Shown here: positions 41,071 through 50,785 of the stretch, piece after piece | Position numbering within the stretch: position 1 is the first letter of the stretch | Layout of the letters: each line of letters starts with the position of its first letter | Assembly: GCF_017603965.1 (NCBI RefSeq) | Contig: NZ_CP071955.1 | Span: 1,984,001 to 2,048,000, forward strand | Length of the DNA: 64,000 nt | DNA from: Xanthomonas fragariae | Lineage (GTDB): Bacteria; Pseudomonadota; Gammaproteobacteria; Xanthomonadales; Xanthomonadaceae | Reading direction: 5' to 3' | Translations under genes and position numbers: made by a program | Notes under the pieces: model-generated | Told to the model about the DNA's origin: nothing | What the model saw: only the letters and a program-made list of their open reading frames with translations | The model's database searches: none

Positions 41071-42304
41071 AACGCAGCGCTTCAGCGGGCTGAGTAGATG
41101 ACGCGCGCCATGCCGGGTACAGGGTCGCCAGAAAACTCATCACCAACGCGACTACAGTGATCACCGCCACGTCCTGGGTCTGCATATCGGTCGGCAGCCC
41201 TGTGATGTAGTACACGTCTTCCGGCAGCAGCTTGACGCTGAAAATCGTCTCAATCACACCAAGGATGCGCTCCAAGTTCAGCGTCAGCACAATGCCGCCG
41301 ATCACGCCCATTATCGTGCCCATGAAGCCAATCAACGAACCCTGCACCATAAATACTTGCATTACCCCGCCCGGCGACAAGCCAAGCGTGCGCAAAATTG
41401 CGATGTCGGCCTGTTTATCGGTCACCAGCATCACCTGCGAGGACACCAGATTGAATGCGCCCATCGCCACGATCAGCGACAGCAGGATGCCCATCACGGT
41501 CTTTTCCATCTTCAACGAGTGGTAGAGATTGGCGTTCTCCTGCGTCCAGTCGCTGACGCGGTAAGGCCCGTGCAACTTGATAGCCAGGTCACGCGCCACG
41601 TTCCAGGCCTGATCCATATCGTGCAAGCGCAGTCGCACGCCGGTGACACCATCCATGCGCAACAAGCGCGCCAGATCTTCCATGTTAGCCACCGCCAGAC
41701 CACGGTCGATCTCGTTGTATCCGGCCTCGAAAATACCGCTGACAGTAAAACGCTTGAGCCGCGGCATCGCGCCCAGCGGTGTGGACTGGGTATCGCTGAG
41801 CAAGACAACAATACTGTCGCCCACATCCACCCCCAGCCAGAGCGCCAGTTCCTTGCCGATGACGATGTTGTAGGAACCCGGCGTCAAACTGTCGACCGAG
41901 CCCTTCTGCATCTTCTTGGCCAGCACCGAGACCTTGCCTTCTTCGCCAGGAATCACGCCCCGCACGATCGCCGGTTGTTTCCGCGGACCCTGCAACAGCG
42001 ATTCGGTTTCGATGTATGGCGCGGCACCGGCAACGCGCGGATCGGACATGGCGACCTCGACCGCATGCTGCCAATCACGCATCGGCGCGCCTTCTGCGCT
42101 GACCGTGGCGTGCGCGGCCATCTGCAACAGCCGATCGCGGATTTCCTTCTGGAAACCGCTCATCACCGCCAGCGTAGTGATCAGCACGGTCACACCCAAG
42201 GCGATACCCAGGATCGATGCCATCGAGATAAACGAGATGAAGCCATTACGACGCTTGGCACGCAAGTAGCGCAAGCCGATGGCAATCGGGATAGGTTTGA
42301 ACAT
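41063..42304 (-). CDS. lolC: Lipoprotein-releasing system permease LolC/LolE
   Basis: A 413-residue inner-membrane permease with an N-terminal helix ([20 protein letters not shown]), a large periplasmic domain, and the FtsX-type C-terminal membrane part ([59 protein letters not shown]). It works with LolD, and a single LolC/E-type gene is present. I took the ATG at 42304; a TTG three codons upstream is possible. The gene follows the YgfX-like gene by 23 bp. Confidence 0.93.
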   Translation of the reverse strand: MFKPIPIAIGLRYLRAKRRNGFISFISMASILGIALGVTVLITTLAVMSGFQKEIRDRLLQMAAHATVSAEGAPMRDWQHAVEVAMSDPRVAGAAPYIETESLLQGPRKQPAIVRGVIPGEEGKVSVLAKKMQKGSVDSLTPGSYNIVIGKELALWLGVDVGDSIVVLLSDTQSTPLGAMPRLKRFTVSGIFEAGYNEIDRGLAVANMEDLARLLRMDGVTGVRLRLHDMDQAWNVARDLAIKLHGPYRVSDWTQENANLYHSLKMEKTVMGILLSLIVAMGAFNLVSSQVMLVTDKQADIAILRTLGLSPGGVMQVFMVQGSLIGFMGTIMGVIGGIVLTLNLERILGVIETIFSVKLLPEDVYYITGLPTDMQTQDVAVITVVALVMSFLATLYPAWRASSTQPAEALRYE

Positions 42305-42327
42305 GCGGTTCAACCAGGAAAGGGACG

Positions 42328-42780
42328 CTATGGTGCCACTAGCGGTCGCCGGGAAGAAATGGCATGTGCCTGAGCGGCCAGACGCAGTTCACGTCGTTGC
42401 ACCGGCGGCAAGGTATCCGGCCAAAAATGCAGGCGTTCGCGACGTCCATCCACCCGCATCCACGCCACCACCGCAATCGGTCCACGCCACGTCACTTGCA
42501 AGCTCTGCACCTGCGCGCCGTCAACGCTGGCGGGCGCGTTGGCCCAGGGCACGACCAATTGCCGCACTGGCGAACGCAACAGCTGGCGCAGCGATCGCGC
42601 ACCTGCGGTAAGTGCGTAAGCAGACAGCAGCCCCGCCAGCCATAGAGGCACCCCGCTACGCCAGACCGCCCACAGCGCGAGCGCGACCAGAACGCTTAGT
42701 GCGCAAAAAAGCCAGCGCGAGGGCTGCCAGTCAAGCCTGCAAGACGCGAATATCGGTAATGAGCGCGGCGTTGGCAGCAT
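42328..42780 (-). CDS. YgfX/CptA-like membrane protein
   Basis: A 150-residue protein with two adjacent transmembrane segments near residues 20-60 ([16 protein letters not shown] and [19 protein letters not shown]) and a soluble C-terminal part ([33 protein letters not shown]). Size, topology and position right after sdhE match YgfX (CptA), which pairs with sdhE/ygfY in many gammaproteobacteria. The start at 42780 puts the first 50 bases inside the end of sdhE in another frame. Sequence similarity to E. coli YgfX is weak by eye, so the assignment rests largely on context. Confidence 0.65.
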   Translation of the reverse strand: MLPTPRSLPIFASCRLDWQPSRWLFCALSVLVALALWAVWRSGVPLWLAGLLSAYALTAGARSLRQLLRSPVRQLVVPWANAPASVDGAQVQSLQVTWRGPIAVVAWMRVDGRRERLHFWPDTLPPVQRRELRLAAQAHAISSRRPLVAP

Positions 42781-42979
42781 CCGGGCAAGCCTCGTATCCC
42801 ATGAACCAGCGCCACAACTTATCGTCTTCGCAATCCAGAAGCTGTAGGAAAACCGCGCGCTCGGACTCGGAAGCCTGCGCCCAACGTTGGTCAAGATAGC
42901 GCCCGAACAACTGGTCGAGTTCGCGCATACCACGCCGGCAGCGCCAACGCAGTTTTTTCAGCAGGGTGTCTTCGTCCAT
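42731..42979 (-). CDS. sdhE: FAD assembly factor SdhE
   Basis: An 82-residue helical protein with the SdhE signature [15 protein letters not shown] (RGxxE motif), which promotes covalent FAD attachment to SdhA. C-terminal features [15 protein letters not shown] also fit. The start is the ATG at 42979 with GGAGAG upstream. It lies 112 bp downstream of sdhB on the same strand, consistent with its role, and overlaps the YgfX-like gene by 50 nt. Confidence 0.92.
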   Translation of the reverse strand: MDEDTLLKKLRWRCRRGMRELDQLFGRYLDQRWAQASESERAVFLQLLDCEDDKLWRWFMGYEACPDAANAALITDIRVLQA

Positions 42980-43091
42980 CTCATCTCTCCACCCCGCCTC
43001 GCAGCGAGCCGAAAGCGACAGCGGCACCTGACCTCGGCCCAGTGCCGCTGCGAACCACGTCCCGCCGCGGCGGGGCATCATTGCCTGACAA

Positions 43092-43874
43092 TCAGGCGCG
43101 ACGCGCCATCATCAACTTTTTGATCTCGGCAATCGCAAGCGCCGGATTCAGGCCTTTCGGGCAGGTTCGCGCGCAGTTCATGATGGTGTGGCAGCGATAC
43201 AGTTTGAACGGATCTTCCAGATCGTCCAGACGCGCACCGGTATCTTCATCGCGCGAATCGATGATCCAGCGATACGCCTGCAGCAGGATCGCCGGTCCCA
43301 GGTAGCGCTCGCCGTTCCACCAGTAGCTCGGGCAGCTGGTCGAGCAGCAGGCGCACAGGATGCACTCGTACAAACCGTCGAGCTTGCGACGATCTTCCGG
43401 CGACTGCAGGCGCTCGCGATCCGGCGGCGGCGGGGTCTGGGTGCGGATCCACGGCTTGATCGACGCGTACTGGGCGTAGAAGTGAGTCAGATCCGGTACT
43501 AGATCCTTGATCACGCTCATGTGCGGCAGCGGATAGATCGGCACTTCGGCCTTTCCGCAAGCAGCGATCGCCTTGGTGCAGGCCAGCGTATTGGTGCCGT
43601 CGATGTTCATCGCGCACGAACCGCAGATACCTTCGCGGCACGAACGACGGAATGCCAATGTCGGGTCGATCTCGTTCTTGATCTTGATCAGCGCGTCCAA
43701 CACCATTGGGCCGCACTTGTCGAGATCGATCTCGTAGCTGTCGGTGCGCGGGTTGGCGTCGACATCCGGATCCCAGCGGTAGACCTTGAAGGTGCGCGTG
43801 TTCTTGGCGCCCTGTGCAGGGTAATGCTTGCCCTTGCCGATTTTTGAATTCTTGGGGAGGGTGAACTCTGCCAT
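43092..43874 (-). CDS. sdhB: Succinate dehydrogenase iron-sulfur subunit
   Basis: 260 residues. The [2Fe-2S] cluster motif is [15 protein letters not shown] followed by a Cys in TLACTKA. The C-terminal ferredoxin part has [16 protein letters not shown] and [17 protein letters not shown] for the [4Fe-4S] and [3Fe-4S] clusters. It passes electrons from SdhA to the membrane anchor. The start is the ATG at 43874 ([15 protein letters not shown]). A 229-bp gap separates it from sdhA. Confidence 0.97.
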   Translation of the reverse strand: MAEFTLPKNSKIGKGKHYPAQGAKNTRTFKVYRWDPDVDANPRTDSYEIDLDKCGPMVLDALIKIKNEIDPTLAFRRSCREGICGSCAMNIDGTNTLACTKAIAACGKAEVPIYPLPHMSVIKDLVPDLTHFYAQYASIKPWIRTQTPPPPDRERLQSPEDRRKLDGLYECILCACCSTSCPSYWWNGERYLGPAILLQAYRWIIDSRDEDTGARLDDLEDPFKLYRCHTIMNCARTCPKGLNPALAIAEIKKLMMARRA

Positions 43875-44103
43875 AGCTGCTCTCGTTGGCTCAGGCGATG
43901 CGCGGTGCGAACGACAACCGCACCGTGCGCATGAAGGTAAAGATGACGGACGCCACCACCGAAACAGTGGCGCAGCGGTCGGCACTGTACCGGCGCTGCT
44001 CCCGCGTCGCGAAGCGATTCCGCTGTATCGATTCCCTGCTACCGCACCCGGACGAGCCGGCGAGCAGAGAAATGGCAACAGCAGATCGCTCCATGCGCAT
44101 CGG

Positions 44104-45894
44104 TCAGTAAACGCGCGGCTTCGGAGGGACCACATCCACATCCTTGCTCAGCGTGTACATATGAACAGGACGATACTCGAACTCGCACTTGCCCTTATCG
44201 TCGACGGTTACCAGCGTGTGCTTCTGCCAGTTGACGTCATCGCGATCCGGGAAATCTTCGTGCGAATGCGCGCCACGGCTTTCCTTGCGCTGTTCGGCAG
44301 AGTTGATCGTCGCTACTGCGTTGAGCAGCAGGTTGTTCAATTCGTAGGTCTCGATCAGATCCGAGTTCCACACCAGCGAGCGGTCCGAGACTTTGACGTC
44401 TTCGAAAGTGGCGAAGATCTCGGCCATCTTGTCGACACCCTCTTTGAGGGTCTTGCTGGTGCGAAACACTGCAGCGTCCGACTGCATGGTGCGCTGCATG
44501 TTGTCGCGGATCACCGAGGTCGGCGTCGAGCCATTCGCGTGACGCAACTTGTCCAGCATGCCCAACGCCTTGTCGCAAGCATCGGAAGGCAACGTCTTGT
44601 GCGGCTGATTGATCTTGACCGTCTCGGCGCAGCGATTGGCCACCGCACGGCCGAACACCACCAAATCCAGAAGCGAATTGGAGCCCAGACGGTTGGCGCC
44701 GTGCACCGACACGCAGGCGGCTTCGCCGATCGCATACAAGCCCGGAACGACCGCATCCGGGTTATCGCCCTGCTTGCGCACGACTTCGCCGTAGAAGTTG
44801 GTCGGAATGCCGCCCATGTTGTAGTGCACGGTCGGCAGGACCGGGATCGGCTGCTTGGTCACGTCCACACCGGCAAAGATATGTGCGCTTTCGGCAATAC
44901 CGGGCAGCTTCTCGTTGATGACTTCCGGGCCGAGGTGGGTCAGGTCGAGCAGGATGTGATCCTTGTGCTCGCCCACGCCGCGACCTTCGCGGATCTCGAC
45001 GGTCATCGAACGCGACACCACGTCGCGCGATGCAAGATCCTTGTAATGCGGTGCGTAGCGCTCCATGAAGCGTTCGCCTTTGCTGTTGCGCAGGATGCCG
45101 CCCTCGCCACGTACGCCTTCGGTGATCAGGCAGCCCGCACCATAGATACCGGTGGGATGGAACTGCACGAACTCCATGTCCTGCACCGGCAGGCCGGCAC
45201 GCATCACCAAGCCACCGCCGTCGCCGGTACAGGTGTGGGCGGAGGTGGCGCTGAAGTAGGCACGGCCGTAGCCGCCGGTGGCCAATACCACACCATGGGC
45301 GCGAAACAGATGCAACGAGCCTTCTGCCATATCCAACGCGAGCACACCGCGACAGACGCCTTCTTCGTCGAAGATCAGATCGAGCGCAAAGTACTCAATC
45401 ATGAAGCGCGCGTTGTGCGCCAGCGACTGCTGATACAGCGTGTGCAGCATGGCGTGACCTGTACGGTCAGCAGCCGCGCAGGTGCGCTGCGCGGATGGGC
45501 CCTCGCCGTATCTAGTGGTCATGCCACCAAACGGACGCTGGTAGATCTTGCCCTCTTCGGTACGCGAAAACGGCACGCCGTAGTGCTCGAGTTCAATGAT
45601 GGCCGGGATCGCTTCGCGACACATGTACTCGATCGCGTCCTGGTCGCCCAACCAATCGGAGCCTTTAATAGTGTCGTAAAAGTGATAGCGCCAATCGTCT
45701 TCGCCCATGTTGCCGAGGGCTGCAGAAATACCGCCCTGCGCCGCCACGGTGTGCGAACGGGTCGGGAAAACCTTGGTCAGGCAAACCGTCTGCAGGCCCT
45801 TCTGGGCCAGACCGAACGTGGCGCGCAGGCCGGCACCGCCGGCACCCACCACGACCATGTCGTACTTGTGTTCTGTGATCTTGTAGGCGGACAT
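44104..45894 (-). CDS. sdhA: Succinate dehydrogenase flavoprotein subunit
   Basis: A 596-residue catalytic subunit. The FAD-binding fold is [19 protein letters not shown], the flavinylation His lies in [16 protein letters not shown], the substrate-site HPTGIYGAG is present, and the C-terminal [17 protein letters not shown] is standard. The start is the ATG at 45894; the longer open frame upstream runs through sdhD. It lies 34 bp downstream of sdhD in the sdhC-D-A-B operon. Confidence 0.97.
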   Translation of the reverse strand: MSAYKITEHKYDMVVVGAGGAGLRATFGLAQKGLQTVCLTKVFPTRSHTVAAQGGISAALGNMGEDDWRYHFYDTIKGSDWLGDQDAIEYMCREAIPAIIELEHYGVPFSRTEEGKIYQRPFGGMTTRYGEGPSAQRTCAAADRTGHAMLHTLYQQSLAHNARFMIEYFALDLIFDEEGVCRGVLALDMAEGSLHLFRAHGVVLATGGYGRAYFSATSAHTCTGDGGGLVMRAGLPVQDMEFVQFHPTGIYGAGCLITEGVRGEGGILRNSKGERFMERYAPHYKDLASRDVVSRSMTVEIREGRGVGEHKDHILLDLTHLGPEVINEKLPGIAESAHIFAGVDVTKQPIPVLPTVHYNMGGIPTNFYGEVVRKQGDNPDAVVPGLYAIGEAACVSVHGANRLGSNSLLDLVVFGRAVANRCAETVKINQPHKTLPSDACDKALGMLDKLRHANGSTPTSVIRDNMQRTMQSDAAVFRTSKTLKEGVDKMAEIFATFEDVKVSDRSLVWNSDLIETYELNNLLLNAVATINSAEQRKESRGAHSHEDFPDRDDVNWQKHTLVTVDDKGKCEFEYRPVHMYTLSKDVDVVPPKPRVY

Positions 45895-45928
45895 CGAATT
45901 TATGGATTCCTGTTTGATCGCTGACGAC

Positions 45929-46315
45929 TCAGCTAATGCCCAGCGCGATACGCGCCACGGCAAACACGCTGACGATGCCACCCAGCACGGCGACGAAGCG
46001 CACCAAGGTCTGCGCTGCAAGCGCAAGCAGCGAGTTGTGCACGTAATCTTCCAGCACCACTTGCATGCCCAATTGAGCATGCCAGAACGACGCGATGAGG
46101 AATCCGACTAGCAGAATCGCATTCCACGGCTTGGCCACTGCGGCGCTGGCGGTGGCGTGATCGGTACCGATCAGGCTCAGCACGAAAATCAGGAACCAAA
46201 TCGATAACGGCACCAATGCGGTGGCGGTCAGACGCTGGATCACGAAGTGTTCGGTACCGGTCTTAGCAGCACCCAGGCCGCGCACATTTTTTAGCGGGGT
46301 ACGGTAGCGATTCAT
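45929..46315 (-). CDS. sdhD: Succinate dehydrogenase membrane anchor subunit D
   Basis: 128 residues with three transmembrane segments ([36 protein letters not shown], carrying the haem-ligand-type His; and [20 protein letters not shown]). N-terminal [17 protein letters not shown] is typical of SdhD. The start is the ATG at 46315, which overlaps sdhC by 4 nt. Confidence 0.93.
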   Translation of the reverse strand: MNRYRTPLKNVRGLGAAKTGTEHFVIQRLTATALVPLSIWFLIFVLSLIGTDHATASAAVAKPWNAILLVGFLIASFWHAQLGMQVVLEDYVHNSLLALAAQTLVRFVAVLGGIVSVFAVARIALGIS

Positions 46316-46707
46316 ACGGCACCTCCGGACAGCAGCACATATGCCCAGATGGCGGCAGTGAGCGCAAAACTCAAGATCACCGACAGCCAGCCAAGGCTGA
46401 CGAACGAGCGCACGGCGTAGCCCTGCCCAAAGTCCTGCAGCATGTGGCGCAATCCGCCAAACAGGTGGAAGGCAAAGGACCAGGTCCAGCCGAACAGAAA
46501 AGCCTGCCCGTACCAAGTCGCAGCCTGATCGCGGAAACAATTCCAGTGATCTGGGCCAAGCATTAATGTCAGCAAGGCGGCGGCAATCACCAAAGCGCCA
46601 ATGGACAGTACGATACCGGTGGCTCGATTGAGAATCGAGGTCACCATCTGTATCTGCCAGCGGTACACCTGGAGATGCGGGGAAAGAGGACGTTCGCGGA
46701 TCGCCAT
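46312..46707 (-). CDS. sdhC: Succinate dehydrogenase cytochrome b556 subunit
   Basis: 131 residues. RPLSPHLQVYRWQIQMVTSI is the classic N-terminal SdhC motif. Three membrane helices follow, with FHLFGGLRHMLQDFG carrying conserved His residues near the haem and quinone site. It is the first structural gene of the sdhCDAB operon on the minus strand. The SdhAF4-like gene lies 56 bp upstream. Confidence 0.95.
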   Translation of the reverse strand: MAIRERPLSPHLQVYRWQIQMVTSILNRATGIVLSIGALVIAAALLTLMLGPDHWNCFRDQAATWYGQAFLFGWTWSFAFHLFGGLRHMLQDFGQGYAVRSFVSLGWLSVILSFALTAAIWAYVLLSGGAV

Positions 46708-46763
46708 TCGCTGGGCTCGTTATCTCGGCTGGGCGGCACTGTGCCGCTGTGGCTAAAAGCTGC

Positions 46764-46934
46764 TCAAAAATCGATGCAGCGTCCATTTTTTTCCCAGTCA
46801 CCGTAGCGCGTTGGCTCAGGGCCGTCGCGCCCACCGATCTCCTTGGGCGGTGGCTGCTTCTCGGGAATGTGCTCCTGAGGAGAAGCCTGCGTCTCGGAAT
46901 CCTGCGCTGGCGTGGGGGGTGAATGGCGTATCAT
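46764..46934 (-). CDS. DUF1674 protein, succinate dehydrogenase assembly factor 4-like
   Basis: A 56-residue protein whose end PEPTRYGDWEKNGRCIDF is the DUF1674/SDHAF4 signature. The mitochondrial homologue protects flavinylated SdhA and helps its assembly. The N-terminal half is a Pro/Gln-rich linker. The start is the ATG at 46934. It immediately precedes sdhC on the same strand, which supports a role with the complex. Divergent ygfZ starts 39 bp away, so the promoters share a very short region. Confidence 0.88.
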   Translation of the reverse strand: MIRHSPPTPAQDSETQASPQEHIPEKQPPPKEIGGRDGPEPTRYGDWEKNGRCIDF

Positions 46935-46973
46935 AGTGGTCTCACAACGTTGCGATTTTAGTCCTCCTCTTCC

Positions 46974-47846
46974 GTGGCTGACAACCTGAATCTTACTCCG
47001 CAGGGTTTTTGCTCCCTGCGCGACATGCAATACGTCCGATTAGTCGGTACGGATGCAGTGGCATTCGCGCACGCACAATTTGCCAATGACGTACAGGCGT
47101 TGGCGGTTGGGCGCTGGCAGTGGAATACGTGGTTGACCGCGAAGGGGCGCGTGAAGGCCATCTTCGCACTCCTGCGTGAGGACGATGCGCATTTGCTGAT
47201 GCTGCTGCCCGATGGGAATGCGGCCGAGATCGCCGCGCAACTCGACCGTTTCGTGTTCCGACGCAAGCTGACAATCAGCGTCGCTGCGCTATTTGCGCAC
47301 GCCGGGTTTGTAACGCCGCAACGTGCTGGCGGTGCGCAAGCGGATATTGGGACGCAGCGTATCGAACTGGATATGGGCACCGTTGTCCTGCCGCGCACGT
47401 TGCTGCTGCACACCGACGATGCATTGGCCGCGCCTATCGAATTACCGAGCGTAGATGCCGAATGGCGTCGTGCGGATCTGCGACTGGGGTTGGTCCGCTT
47501 GCTCGATGGGCAACGCGAGCAATGGACACCGCAACAGTTGGCGCTCGACCGTCTGCGTGCTTTCAGTGTCAAAAAGGGTTGTTATCCAGGCCAGGAGATC
47601 GTTGCGCGTACGCATTTTCTGGGCAAGGCCAAGCGGGCATTGCAGTTACTGCAGACCGATGGCGTCATCGATGCGGGCGATGCCGTCGCGTTGGATGGAG
47701 CCGAAATCGGCAAAGTGGTGAGCGTGGCCGGCAACCTCGCGCTGGCGGTGCTGCCGTTGGAATTGACGTTGGATGCCGACGCCACTTTGCAAGCTGGCGC
47801 GCATGTCGTACGCCTGCTCGCGATCGTGCCGGGGTTGGAGCGTTAG
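46974..47846 (+). CDS. ygfZ: Folate-binding protein YgfZ (Fe-S cluster assembly/repair)
   Basis: A 290-residue GcvT-like protein with the family hallmark KGCYPGQEIVARTHFLGKAKR. YgfZ-type proteins bind tetrahydrofolate and help maintain some Fe-S enzymes. The start is a GTG at 46974 (protein begins MADNLNLTPQGFCSL). It is divergent from the sdh operon, and its 3' end overlaps the convergent ABC ATPase gene by 4 nt. Its place beside the Fe-S-containing SDH genes fits its role. Confidence 0.92.
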   Translation: MADNLNLTPQGFCSLRDMQYVRLVGTDAVAFAHAQFANDVQALAVGRWQWNTWLTAKGRVKAIFALLREDDAHLLMLLPDGNAAEIAAQLDRFVFRRKLTISVAALFAHAGFVTPQRAGGAQADIGTQRIELDMGTVVLPRTLLLHTDDALAAPIELPSVDAEWRRADLRLGLVRLLDGQREQWTPQQLALDRLRAFSVKKGCYPGQEIVARTHFLGKAKRALQLLQTDGVIDAGDAVALDGAEIGKVVSVAGNLALAVLPLELTLDADATLQAGAHVVRLLAIVPGLER

Positions 47847-48931
47847 GTCGGTTCCAGACGCTCGCCGGTGGCCGGGTCGAAGAAGTGCAGCGCTTCGCTG
47901 CGTAGCGCCAGACGCAACGGCTGACCCACGGCCGGCAACACCTGCGGTGCGACGCGAATTACCAGCGGCTGACCGCCATGATCGAGGTTGAGGAAGATCT
48001 CGTTGCCGACTGGCTCAATCACTTCGACCTTCGCATCGAAGCCCGGCAGCGCATCGTTAGACAACTGCAGATGCTCCGGGCGGGCGCCGACGATAACGTC
48101 TCCGCCAAACCATTTACGATCGATCCGAGCAGCGCCCAGCGGTACTCGCCAGCCATCGGCCATGACCAGATGCAGACCGTCTTGCTCATCCAGATGTCCC
48201 TGCAGCATGTTCATCGCCGGGCTGCCCAGGAAGCCGGCAACGAACAGATTAGACGGGCGGTTGTACAGCGCCATCGGGCTATCGATCTGCTGGATCAAGC
48301 CATCCTTTAGCACCACGATGCGTTGGCCGAGCGTCATCGCTTCGACCTGGTCGTGGGTGACGTAGATCATCGTGGTGCCGAGCTTACGGTGCAGTTGCGC
48401 AATCTCGGTACGCACGCTGTGGCGCAGCTGGGCATCCAGATTGGAGAGCGGTTCGTCGAGCAGGAACACCGACGACTCGCGTACCATCGCCCGCCCCAAT
48501 GCCACGCGTTGACGCTGGCCGCCGGACATCGCCTTGGGTAACTTGTCGAGCATCGGCGTCAGGCCCAACAGCTCGGCGGCATTGTTGACGCGCTCGGCAA
48601 TGATGTGCTTTGGATGGCCACGCAGCTTGAGTCCAAACGCCAGGTTCTCGGCCACGGTCATATGCGGGTACAGCGCATAGCTCTGAAACACCATCGCGAT
48701 GTCGCGGTCCTTCGGTGCCACATCGTTAACCACGCGCTCGCCGATCTTGAGCGTGCCGGCGCTGATGTCTTCGAGCCCGGCGATCATGCGCAGCACGGTC
48801 GACTTGCCGCAGCCCGACGGCCCGACCAGCACCATCAGCTCGCCGTCGGCGACTTCGAAGCTTGCACCCTGCACCGCGACATGACCGTTCTCGTAGACCT
48901 TGCGGACACCTTCCAACTGCACTTTCGCCAT
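47843..48931 (-). CDS. ugpC: ABC sugar transporter ATP-binding protein (UgpC/MalK/MsmK type)
   Basis: A 362-residue ATPase. The N-terminal ABC domain has Walker A VGPSGCGKSTVLRMIAG, signature MSGGQRQRVALGRAM, Walker B VFLLDEPLSNLD and switch His in MIYVTHDQVEAMTL. The C-terminal OB/TOBE regulatory domain (VGARPEHLQLS, VEVIEPVGNEIFLNLD) is typical of carbohydrate importers. No permease or binding-protein genes adjoin it, so it may energise transporters encoded elsewhere. The ugpC symbol is the usual annotation rather than a proven substrate. Confidence 0.88.
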   Translation of the reverse strand: MAKVQLEGVRKVYENGHVAVQGASFEVADGELMVLVGPSGCGKSTVLRMIAGLEDISAGTLKIGERVVNDVAPKDRDIAMVFQSYALYPHMTVAENLAFGLKLRGHPKHIIAERVNNAAELLGLTPMLDKLPKAMSGGQRQRVALGRAMVRESSVFLLDEPLSNLDAQLRHSVRTEIAQLHRKLGTTMIYVTHDQVEAMTLGQRIVVLKDGLIQQIDSPMALYNRPSNLFVAGFLGSPAMNMLQGHLDEQDGLHLVMADGWRVPLGAARIDRKWFGGDVIVGARPEHLQLSNDALPGFDAKVEVIEPVGNEIFLNLDHGGQPLVIRVAPQVLPAVGQPLRLALRSEALHFFDPATGERLEPT

Positions 48932-49327
48932 CGTTCGGCCTCAACGTAAAGTTGTGCGCCCTGCCCTCGGCCCTCCCGACGGCGGTGACGCCACACGCGT
49001 TTGCAAGGAAATCTCGTGCAAACGAATGCATTGGTTTATTCTGACATGTAATCGTTTTCACATGGCAACAGCGATCTTGGGAGGGACCATGCCGCCACGT
49101 ATCCATACCGCTGTTGCAGATGGCGCAGACTGCCGTGCAAGAACAGGCATTGCACTGCGCATGCGCAGCTATACCGCTGCGACGCTAACCCTCGGTAGCC
49201 ACTTGCTGCAACAATCGGGGATGGGGCGTGCACGTCCATCCCCCGCTGCGCGCACGCAAGTGTCGCTCAGGAACAGACGTAATGACCGCCGGCTGTCCGG
49301 CGCCTTTCCGACAAGCTGCTGATAACG
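48932..49327. promoter_or_regulatory. Divergent promoter region between the ABC ATPase and zwf operon
   Basis: 396 bp without a credible gene. At 49048-49064 the sequence reads TGTAATCGTTTTCACAT. The right half (CGTTTTCA) matches a LacI-family half-operator around a central CG, and the left half is poor. This could be a site for a sugar-responsive repressor controlling one or both divergent genes, but no regulator gene is present to support it. Confidence 0.35.
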
Positions 49328-50785
49328 ATGTCTCCAGAATCTGAAATTCGGTCCATGCACAACACGCTGATCCTGTTCGGCGCCACCGGCGATCTCGCCC
49401 AGCGCTATCTCTTTCCTTCGCTGCTGCGATTGTTCGTCGATGGCCTGCTGCCGGAGGATTTCCGTATCCGCGCGCTGGCCTTGTCGCCGCACGACACCGA
49501 GGCGTTTCGCGAGGTGCTGCGCCCGCGCCTGACCGATGCCTTGCCGATCGCAGCGCCCGAACAGATAGAGACGCTGCTGCAGCGGGTCGACTATCGCTCG
49601 GTGGATCTGCGCGATGCCGAGTCGGTTGCCAACGCAGTGCGCGAGCTCGCAAGCCGCCAGTGTGTGAGCTATCTGGCGATCCCGCCGGGTCTGTACATCA
49701 GCACTTGTCAGGGTCTGGCCCTGGGCGGTGCATTGGCGACACCGCATCGATTGATGCTGGAAAAACCGATCGGCCACGATTCGGACAGCGCTCGCGAGAT
49801 TTTGCAGTTGATCGGCGCATTGATCGACGAAGACCGCGTATTCCGTCTTGACCATTACCTGGGCAAGGCGGCGGTTCAGAATCTGATCGCACTGCGCTTT
49901 GGCAATACGCTTCTGGAGGCGGTATGGAACCGCACCTACATCGAGTCGGTGCAGATTCTGGTCGCCGAAAGTGAAGGCGTGGACGGGCGCGATGCATATT
50001 ATGGCCGTTCCGGTGCACTGCGCGACATGGTGCAGAGTCATATCCTTCAGCTGCTGTGCCTAGTAGCAATGGAGCCGCCGGCCTCATTGGAAGCCGACCG
50101 CATCCGCGACGAGAAGGTCAAAGTGCTGCGCTCACTGCGCCCGATGAGCGCCGAGCATGCCGCCCACGACAGCGTGCGCGGCCGCTACACCGCTGGCACC
50201 ATCAACGGTCAGCCGGCGCAGGCCTATCACCCGCCGGAAGGCATCGATGTGGAAACCTTCGTCGCGGTGACCGCGCATATCGACAATTGGCGCTGGGCCG
50301 GCGTGCCGTTCCATCTGTGTACCGGCAAGCGTCTGGCCGAACGCTCCACCCGGATCGTGGTGACGCTCAAGCCGGTAACGCATTGGTTGTTCGAGCGCCC
50401 GGACCGGCAGAACGCGGTGCCCAACCGCCTGACCTTCCAGTTGCAGCCGCAAGAAAACATCGAGCTCGGCCTGATGAGCAGTTTGGCCGGCCCGGAATGG
50501 GGCGCGATCGAACTGCAGCCGCTGGAACTGGAACTCTCGATGCCGACCGGTCTGCACCGCCGCATCGCTTACGAGCGACTGTTTGTCGATGCCTTCAACG
50601 GCAATCCGGCGCTGTTCGTGCGCGACGACGAGGTCAAGGCCGCCTGGGCCTGGATCGACAGCGTCAGCAATGCGTGGAAAGACGCGCAACTACCACTGCA
50701 GCCCTACCCGGCCGGCAGTTGGGGCCCGGAATCGGCCACCCATTTCCTGCCTCCGGCAACCGACGCACAGGGAAACAACGCATGA
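49328..50785 (+). CDS. zwf: Glucose-6-phosphate 1-dehydrogenase
   Basis: A 485-residue enzyme that oxidises glucose-6-phosphate to 6-phosphogluconolactone with NAD(P). The coenzyme fold is LILFGATGDLAQRYLFPSL, the active-site motif FRLDHYLGKAAVQNL, and the C-terminal domain includes TGKRLAERSTRIVVTLKP. The start at 49328 is conventional; an in-frame ATG at 49355 (MHNTLILFG) also fits. It is the first gene of zwf-glk-pgl-edd-eda, the full route from glucose to pyruvate plus glyceraldehyde-3-phosphate. Confidence 0.96.
   Translation: MSPESEIRSMHNTLILFGATGDLAQRYLFPSLLRLFVDGLLPEDFRIRALALSPHDTEAFREVLRPRLTDALPIAAPEQIETLLQRVDYRSVDLRDAESVANAVRELASRQCVSYLAIPPGLYISTCQGLALGGALATPHRLMLEKPIGHDSDSAREILQLIGALIDEDRVFRLDHYLGKAAVQNLIALRFGNTLLEAVWNRTYIESVQILVAESEGVDGRDAYYGRSGALRDMVQSHILQLLCLVAMEPPASLEADRIRDEKVKVLRSLRPMSAEHAAHDSVRGRYTAGTINGQPAQAYHPPEGIDVETFVAVTAHIDNWRWAGVPFHLCTGKRLAERSTRIVVTLKPVTHWLFERPDRQNAVPNRLTFQLQPQENIELGLMSSLAGPEWGAIELQPLELELSMPTGLHRRIAYERLFVDAFNGNPALFVRDDEVKAAWAWIDSVSNAWKDAQLPLQPYPAGSWGPESATHFLPPATDAQGNNA

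Noticed and set aside
43891..44100. 69-codon minus-strand frame between sdhA and sdhB with a hydrophobic stretch ([15 protein letters not shown])
   Set aside because: It fits the gap and strand but has no recognisable family and an Arg-rich N-terminus. I left it out as unproven.
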